Assembly (NCBI GenBank): GCA_050084515.1
Contig: CM114272.1
Location: 28,396,001 to 28,460,000, forward strand
DNA: 64,000 nucleotides
DNA from: Blasia pusilla
Taxonomy: Eukaryota > Marchantiophyta > Marchantiopsida > Blasiales
Direction: 5' to 3'
Both the position numbers and the translations under genes were made by a program. Shown piece by piece: positions 56,708 through 64,000 of this stretch. Under the pieces are notes generated by a model. The model searched no databases and had not been told where the DNA came from. It saw nothing but the letters and a program-made list of their open reading frames with translations. How positions within the stretch are numbered: position 1 is the first letter of the stretch; each line of letters starts with the position of its first letter.

Positions 56708-59430
56708 AGAATTTAAATGAGATTTGAGCAGATGATACCACTGAATCAGCCTCAAGCAGTGTACGCTTTCTCGGCGCTGACCTTTCTCTCAGGTACGACC
56801 GACCAGCCGCTACAGTGCACAGAAAACACCGGGTCAGCTCATATCTCCACCACCAGACGCTCCTTTTCGATGTGCTGCATCTCTTCACTGCTGTTGTCTG
56901 ATTCGATCCAACATGGCTATGAGCAGCCATCACAAGCCATCATCCCAGCGAGGACCGACACTGTGGACTCGTGGTGCACATTGCATTCCCATAGATCGAG
57001 ATCTGCGGATGGATGGAGTATAATCAGGCACATATTTTATACCGTTTTCTTAACCACAAGCATTTGAGTCAATCCATGACCAGTATATTCGGGTTTTCTT
57101 CCACCGTATGACCTGCCTTCTCAACAAATGGCTCCATCTGCAGCCATTTCACCCTAAGGGCCTAAACTCAGAGCATCCACTTGATCATCTTGTCTTAGAC
57201 ATTTAAACTGATTCCCTCTTTGCAGCAAGCGCACGAATGTAGGAATGGGTTTTAATTGCCTACGTCTGTGGAGTATTTAATAAAACATACACGGGGGGTC
57301 CTCGTCTTAATCTATTTCCTATACATGGCCTCTAGTCTTCTAAAGGCCCTCATATGCGTCAAGTACTTTTGGACTGTTTTTTTATAAGACATATAGGAGT
57401 GCCGGTATGTCCATGGGTGGCCTTCGTCACAATGGTCACATCTTGTTCTCCTTCATACACAAGAGCTTTTCCTATTGAGCTGTGTCAGACCTCTCCTTGT
57501 GACCAAATGTTTAAACATAAACCAAGTCATGTATCCTTGAGCGTGCTTGCGAAATTCAGTAGTCGTTTTCTGCTGTAACCCACCATAATTACACCTTCGA
57601 TACAGTAGATCATCTCCTGCAACCTCAATGTCAAACGGTGGGGCCATGCATCCAGTCAGCCCCAAAACCTGGGAAGCCCTTCACATCCACGACTTGGTAC
57701 GTTTAGGGGGATCATACAGCTGTAACTTATACAGCGATAGGTTAAACTTCCTGCGATGGAGCTCTAGATAGGTCCGGAAAGCAACTCCTATTTTAGTAAG
57801 TTGTGAGAACCAGCGTACAATGCCATACTTTGTGGGCTTAAAAAAGCGTCGGTGCTATGAGTTTTGTAGTACTCGGCAGTCCTTGAATCCCGCATTTTGA
57901 ATATTCTATTATTATCTCCATCTGGAATGGAAGCGGGAGTCCAGCCGCTGCAGCAAACGATAGATATTTTTAAATAACACGATTCCAATCGGATTCCATA
58001 CAGTATAGGCCTGCCTACTGGCAGGAGGGCGAAGGGCTTCCCAAACAGAAGGTTTCACGGCCATAACGCGACAAATGCACACTTCTTGTATAAGCTCCAA
58101 GCCGAACGGGTCCGGTGATCGACGTATTCGGACAGAAAGAAACTTGAGACTATTTCGCGATGGGGAACTTGTGGCTGATAATCACCAAGAGACAGAACCG
58201 GATACTGGGGGACGCACGCTACGTCGCTTAAATTCAAGAGTTTAGCGAAAGACGGAAAGTGATAAACCAGTTTTAATGAAGTAATGCTACCTTTAAGCAA
58301 TGATTTACAGTAAGAATTGCGGCATACTGTCATGGAGATCGAAGAAGTGCGTAGACCTCACCCTCTCCCGCCGCAACTAATCCTCTCGACATTCGCTAGC
58401 GCTTATCGCGTATCTTCCCTCAATTTTCGGTTTGGTACAGTCTCCGTTTTCTGTCTGAGAGGTCCATCAGCTCCAAGATTCTTGTGACTTACCCGCTTCC
58501 CAGTCCCCCGCTGGCTCGACATTCCTCGCGATCGGATTGCGGGTGCGAAGACGAACAGGACTCGGGGAAAATCTTTCCATGGCTCCGGAGATTCCGCGCC
58601 GAGCGAGCTTATAATTAGTAACACTGTCGCCTTACCACGGGATTATGTGGTGACTCCACTCAGACACTACTCTCGCGTCACTTCCACAGTTATGAATTAT
58701 TTTTGGTTGAACTTGTCTTTTAATAGGATTTGTGCTACAGGTCATCGCCTGGCCAGTTCTGGCCCGATCTTCCGAGCGTTTACGCTGCTCACTTCGACAC
58801 TGGAACGTGTACTACACAGGAATTGAATAGATATCATGTGTTGTGGGGAGGTAGCCGGTGTGGGGTACAAGAAGCGAACGCATTCCAAGCGACCAAAAGT
58901 ACATCGAGCTAGTTCAATAATTAGTCGGGAAGAATATCACACTTGTCGGGGAGAATGTGACTGACATCCCTTCTTCTGAGTCTATGCGCTTTGGTTCTCA
59001 CCCTCGCAAATCTGTGTCTATGAACGAGCTTTTTATTTTTATCACGGATGGAAAGAGGACGATTCTACGCAGCATTGTTATACATCCTCTCGTGCTGTCC
59101 TTAGGCCGTGAGTAGTCATAGCCTAAAGGCTGTGTCGAAAGTGTGAGTGGGTCGTGTAGGTCTTATCTCGTTGTCACACACCCAGCGCTGTCCTTAGACC
59201 GAGGCTAGTAGTGGTTATAAACAAATGACCTTCACATTTCCGCCGTAGCTGTCCTTGTCTCGGGAACATTGGGACGATAGCTCCCATGCTTCATGAATAA
59301 TTCCCACACAATAAAAAAACACACATAGAATTGGACATATTTGGGGACCTTGCACATTTGTAATATCAATTTCACTTACACATACCACATGATGAGAGTT
59401 CACCTAGAGCCAAAAATTCTTTCCCAAAAA
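56708..59430. other. Spacer with no recognised genes
   Basis: Frames on both strands lack known motifs. A 58403-58624 minus-strand frame (with an internal MSSQRGTGKRVSHKNLGADG) has a gene-like start but no continuation I can follow. Confidence 0.4.
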
Positions 59431-59433
59431 TTT

Positions 59434-59644
59434 TGCATTCTCCATAATAAGGTAATGTCTCCCAAAACATCCCTAACCTTGGATCTTGCATTCCAAACCC
59501 TAATTAGCTCACTTGTGAATGATTTTTAAATGGCTACATTCATAAGTGAGCTAATTAGGGTTTGGAAAGCAAGGTTAGGGATGTTTTGGGAGACATTACC
59601 TTATTACAACACTTGTAGGAGAGTACATTATGGAGAATGCAACA
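59434..59644. repeat. Long foldback (inverted repeat) with short loop
   Basis: Left arm 59434-59521 and right arm 59537-59644 are reverse complements over most of their length: GGTAATGTCTCCCAAAACAT pairs with ATGTTTTGGGAGACATTACC. The loop is about 15 nt. The left arm has a 7-nt extra piece (GGATCTT), and the right arm a 20-25-nt insertion near its base. Confidence 0.95.
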
Positions 59645-59949
59645 TTTTTCGGAGAGACTCGTGCACACGTGATGACGAGTGTGTTAGGTGAGGTTGTGGT
59701 TAGGACCTATCGTATTTTTGGATATGGCGAAAGTTGGATTGCTCGCAGACCGTCCATGATTATGATAGACGAGCCTTCTATCATCCCAAGTATTGAGGCG
59801 AGTTTATGATGGAGTTCAAAGAGCATCACACTTGATAGTGGATGCTCACTTGGATCCACCGTATAGGTCTTAGATGGTGATGTGGGATAATAGACTACCG
59901 TCGCCAGTATCCAATAGAGTGGGAGCATTGAGGACAGGCTTACCCATGG

Positions 59950-60262
59950 TTGCACAAAAATGGACAAGTCCTTCCTTAGGACGGACATGAATGGACAAGT
60001 CTGGACATGTCCACGGACAAGGGTTTCAAGAGGTGGTACCCACACTTTTAGTCCATGATGGAAGGCAAGGGAAGGATGAGAGGAGCAATGAGGGAAGAGG
60101 GAGTGGAGGTGGAGGGAGGAAGAAATGTGGGAGTATGGAACAGGAAGGGAAGTAAGAGGAATCAGAAAGAAGGGAAAGTTGGTGCCCAAACGAACAAGTC
60201 CTTCAATAGGACAGACATAAGTCAATGGATATGGACATGTCCACGGACAAAGACTTTGTCCA
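59950..60262. repeat. Duplicated GGACATGTCCACGGACAA segments
   Basis: 59953-60030 and 60185-60262 share AAGTCCTTC--TAGGAC-GACAT, then TGGACATGTCCACGGACAA. A GA-rich stretch lies between them. GGACATGTCC is itself palindromic. Confidence 0.8.
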
Positions 60263-62400
60263 CATGCAACCTTGGCCTTACCTACATTGGTGATCTTCCC
60301 AACATCCCCTACTTTTCATCAATTTGAAAGAGGATCAAGCATAATTATACGAGATCTGGTATGAGATGAGGAGACCCGACCATTGGAGGAGCCTCCCGCT
60401 AATATAAACACGAGCGCATCATAGGGTTTGCTATGGGTATTACGACAGTGCCAGACATGTTAGAGGGATCACCAAGACATGTGTTTGGGCAGGGGATGGA
60501 TCTCAATTGTCTCACATACATAGCTAGTCTAAGTATGGCTCACGAGAGGCAGATGCAAGTGTCATCCATGACGTCACATCCACGAGTTACCGCATTTCCT
60601 TTAGGGTGGATAAAATCATTGGTTGGGAATGAGAGGAGGAGAGATAGGCACTAGTGGACTTCTTGGAACGTTGTTTGAGTAGAGAGGGCGGAGGGGGCCC
60701 AAGTAGCACATGTTTATTTTACTTATGTGGAGCATGGTGTGGGCTCCGGGGTCTCACTTCCACAAATATGCCTCATCACGTGCAAAAAAGTAAGGGGTTT
60801 TTTAATTGCGTACGTCCCTCTGAAGACTTATTAAGTTCTGTGGAAGAACAATAGAGTTCAATTTATTCCATGGCGCTCTTAACAGAACAATATGGTCTTT
60901 ACATTAGTCGCCCTTCCATGGAAGAAGTTCACATAAGATAGGATTAATACTCAAAAAATATATATATATATAATCTTTTTTTTTGCATAAAATTTATTTA
61001 TATTTATTTAAAATTATATTTTATATAATAATTTTCCTCACTAGGTAGGAAGTTCTTTGATTATTTGTAGGGAAATTTAGAGGGAAATGGTTTCTCCCCT
61101 TAACCATTTTTCCACTATTTCTCCCGAGTAGACTTGAATCGGATTTAGGTTTATCAAGTTTGGGTTTTGGGGAAAACCTTCCAAGGAAACACGAAAAGCC
61201 GCCATTCAAACGGGGAGCTTGTAAGCCAATTGCGGGCGGGTTGTAGGGAGGTTTGATGATCAAGCAAGCTTTGATCAATCCTCTATTGAATTCTTCCCCA
61301 ATAGCGGATAGGTTGAAAAGCTTTCTTCAATCTATGGTGACTATCATGTACTTGTGAAGTAGCTCAAGGCTTTTTTTTTCAATTGGATCTACATCCTACG
61401 ATATTGGAACCCAGGACGCACGAACGATGCTTCCCTACAATCGTTCTTGTATGTCTATCGTTTTGGCTTATTGTTGAAGTCGGTTCGCCATTGTTTGGCA
61501 TTGGTCGGATTATTGTTATCTGTCCTCTTTTTTTCAAGCTGATTCAGGTAAGCTTGTGACCTCTCTCTCTTTTGATTGAGATTTGGTCGGGGGGCTTCAG
61601 ATTTGTTCGTGAAAGAGAGATATTTGCAACCTAATGTGCCCAACATCTGCTTGCCATATGTTCGCTATAGTCATGTGCTTCTCCATAGAGCCACCATGCG
61701 CCTGCCTCTTGTAATACCACCAACCAATTTCCAACCTTGGACGAGCACTAAACTGCTACATCTAGTTTCGCTCGTAGTTTTCCAACACTAAATATGTGGT
61801 TGAAAGCTAAAACCAATGTCATCTGTTGTGGACAATTGTGTACATAGTGATCAACAAATCGAATTTTGCTGCTTGTTGCCAATCATATTTTAATCTTTGA
61901 GCTCTCTTGGAACACTTGAGAATAACACCAATTTGGCATTCTTGGTGAAATAAAACATTTATGGGATTTTGACTTTCTTGAAGTCATGCTTACAAGTAAA
62001 ATAAGGACTTAAGTCCATATAAATCTGACTAAAACATCAAGTTCTTTTGCAACCAATCTAGTCTCTTTTAGTTGCCGACAACCTATATAGTAGGATCTTG
62101 AAGTTAAAATGTTAAGAATGATGTTGACAGTGTTTATTTTGCTCGTTTCTTTGGACATCTCGGGAGAGCGAAGGCTAGCGTGTGATATGGTTAAAGTGGT
62201 CGTAGACCCGTCAGAGCAATATTTGCAACATAAACTAAATTATTTCATGACTTCGTAGTAAAGGAGGTGGCGAACAATTGAATGCAGACTCTGCCAAGGT
62301 TTGTGCGTTGGTCAGCCAGATTAGAGCTTAAGACCCAATTCCAAAGCATTCTCAAGTAAGGAAACAAATAATCTTGTCCTCATGGACCCTCCGCCCCAAC
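60263..62400. other. Spacer, AT-rich around 60.95-61.05 kb
   Basis: No gene is recognised. 60955-61030 is nearly pure A/T. Frames here show no known motif. Confidence 0.5.
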
Positions 62401-62479
62401 CCCATTTCCCCCATCCGCCAAGAATCTGTAAATTCCTACTGCCGATAGACCTACTATTGCCTGTTGAAGGAGCTATTCG

Positions 62480-64000
62480 GGCTTTGGAATACATCCTACT
62501 GACATTTCTATGGCATTTGGAACTATAGTTCCACTCGAAGGTTATTGAATGGCGTTTGGAACTCTAGTTCCAAATGAACTCGGAAGTATTTGGTTTCTAC
62601 CGCTCGAGATAGCAATGAAGTTGACATCGGAATGTGTTGGTTCGGCCCTGGAGAAGCTTCCACTGAGTGTCAAGCAAAAGCATTCGGAACTCTAGTTCCA
62701 AATGAGCTAGGAACTACATTTGTTGCCGACCCATTGGGATCTTGGAAGAAGGCTGTTCGAAAGTACTCTTCCAACTGAGGATGGTGATTTTCCTTTACCG
62801 GAAGCCTTCTGCGGCCGGAATTGGATCTTAGGATCCTATTGGACGCAGACTAAGTTTTGATGTTTAGTGGTAGTTTGGGACACAATTCAAAACTTACGTT
62901 CTGATTCTATATTTGTTGAACAAATAGGGATCTTAGGAGCAAGCCATTTGGAACTACAGTTCTAATTGAGGATGGAAATTTTCCTTTATCGGACGCCTTT
63001 TGTAGCCGGAATTCGATCGTAGGATCCAATTGGACTTAGTCCAAGCATGGCTATATTTTTCTAAATAACCTTGAGCACTGGTTCCAATGGACGATGGGGA
63101 AATTCCTTTAACAAATGCCTTATCACGCGGGTGATCTTTTGAGATATTTTCTGAACACATAGGGATCTTAGGAGCAAGCCATTTTGAACTACAATCAATT
63201 GAGTTAGGTTCCGATTCTATATTTTTCTAAGACGTAGGAATGTTAGGAGCACGCCATTGAGAAATACAGTTCCAATGGACGATGGGGAATTCCCTTTAAC
63301 AAATGCCTTATACGGCCGGAATTGGATCTTAGGATCCTATTGGACTAAGACTAAGTTTTGACGTTTAGAGGTAGTTTGGGACACAATTCAGAACTTACGT
63401 TTTGATTCTATATTTTCTGAACACATAGGGATCTTAGGAGCAAGCCATTTGGAACTACAGTTCTAATTGAGGATGGAAATTTTCCTTTTCGGACGCCTTT
63501 AGGGCTCTCGCCTTTTTGATTTTGAGATACAATCAAAGGTTCGAACTATATTTTTCTAAGGATCCAATTGGACTAAGTCCAAGCATGGCTCTAAATAACC
63601 TTTAACAAATGCCTTTCGGCGGAATGATCTTAGGATCCTATTGGACTAAGACTAAGTTTTGACGTTTAGAGGTAGTTTGGGAGACGTTTTGATTCATATT
63701 TTCTGAACACATAGGGATCTTAGGCCATTTGGAACCGATTCTATGAGGATTTTTTGAGGATGTGGACTAAGTCCAAGCACATTGAGAGTTTGAAAGTTAG
63801 GTTCCGATTCTATATTTTTCTAAGACGTAGGAATGTTAGGAGCACGCCATTGAGAAATACAGTTCCAATGGACGATGGGGAATTCCCTTTTACAGACGCC
63901 TTATGCGGCCGGAATTGGATCTTAGGATCCAATTGGACTTAGTCCAAGTATGGCTCTAAATGACGTTTAGCGGGCGCGGCAGTTTGGGACACAATCAGAA
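62480..64000 (+). repeat. Repeat field with palindromic GGAACTNNAGTTCC motifs, running off the window end
   Basis: A block starting CGGCCGGAATTGGATCTTAG recurs at about 62812, 63313 and 63906, with worn copies at about 63003 and 63617. Each is followed by GGATCC-ATTGGACT-AG, TTTTGA-GTTTAG-GGTAGTTT and ACATAGGGATCTTAGGAGCA. GGAACTATAGTTCC, GGAACTCTAGTTCC and GGAACTACAGTTC-type palindromes occur at about 62518, 62548, 62688, 62950 and 63450. No coding frame is present. Confidence 0.9.

Noticed and set aside
58055-58624. A two-exon minus-strand gene
   Set aside because: Two frames with ATG starts exist, but no splice pair joins them well and no motif is present.

Overview
The window is nuclear DNA from a land plant. 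The evidence is a plant CACTA transposon with TNP2-type transposase exons, Ty3/gypsy and Ty1/copia elements, a Mutator-like element (MULE), GT-AG introns, a MOT1-type molybdate transporter and a protein with DLN-type EAR repression motifs. A non-seed plant (bryophyte, lycophyte or fern) is my guess from the general look of the transposases; nothing here settles it. Most of the 64 kb is layered mobile DNA. Only the MOT1 gene looks like an intact, conserved host gene; the EAR-motif gene is a second candidate.

Layout. 1-2593: 3' half of a decayed Ty3/gypsy pol, ending in a PHD finger. 2784-3542: its LTR with a partial extra copy. 3560-4040: a gypsy gag fragment. 4055-8042: a decayed Ty1/copia element on the minus strand. 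8145-9784 and 36243-37012: two halves of one transposase-like gene, split by a 26.5-kb CACTA element (9785-36242) that has matching terminal inverted repeats and a TCT target duplication. Inside the CACTA element, in an exon of its TNP1-like gene, sits a 12.1-kb MULE (13636-25735) with a 9-10 bp target duplication. 37013-43513: mixed repeats, an hAT-like fragment (39122-39859) and a solo copy of the gypsy LTR (42903-43513). 43514-46731: AT-rich spacer with tandem repeats. 46732-48790: the minus-strand EAR-motif gene, whose 5' exons are tandemly duplicated. 49-53.9 kb: spacer. 53976-56707: MOT1 with a probable 5'UTR intron and TATA box. 56.7-64 kb: spacer with a long foldback at 59.4 kb and a repeat field from 62.4 kb to the window end.

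The most unusual content is in the MULE. About 33 copies of a short GC-rich palindrome (12-bp arms around a 3-nt centre) occur only between 14.4 and 25.5 kb. They are grouped in arrays with fairly regular spacing, all outside recognisable exons: two arrays in predicted introns of the minus-strand gene, one between the two divergent TATA boxes, and one in a probable intron of the transposase gene. The minus-strand gene ends in a peptide that resembles motif I of N6/N4 DNA methyltransferases. The unit is therefore a transposase plus a possible DNA methyltransferase, transcribed divergently from a promoter full of palindromes. It is decayed, with in-frame stops and frameshifts, so any activity would be ancestral or supplied by intact relatives.

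Order of events from nesting: transposase-like gene first, then CACTA into it, then MULE into CACTA.
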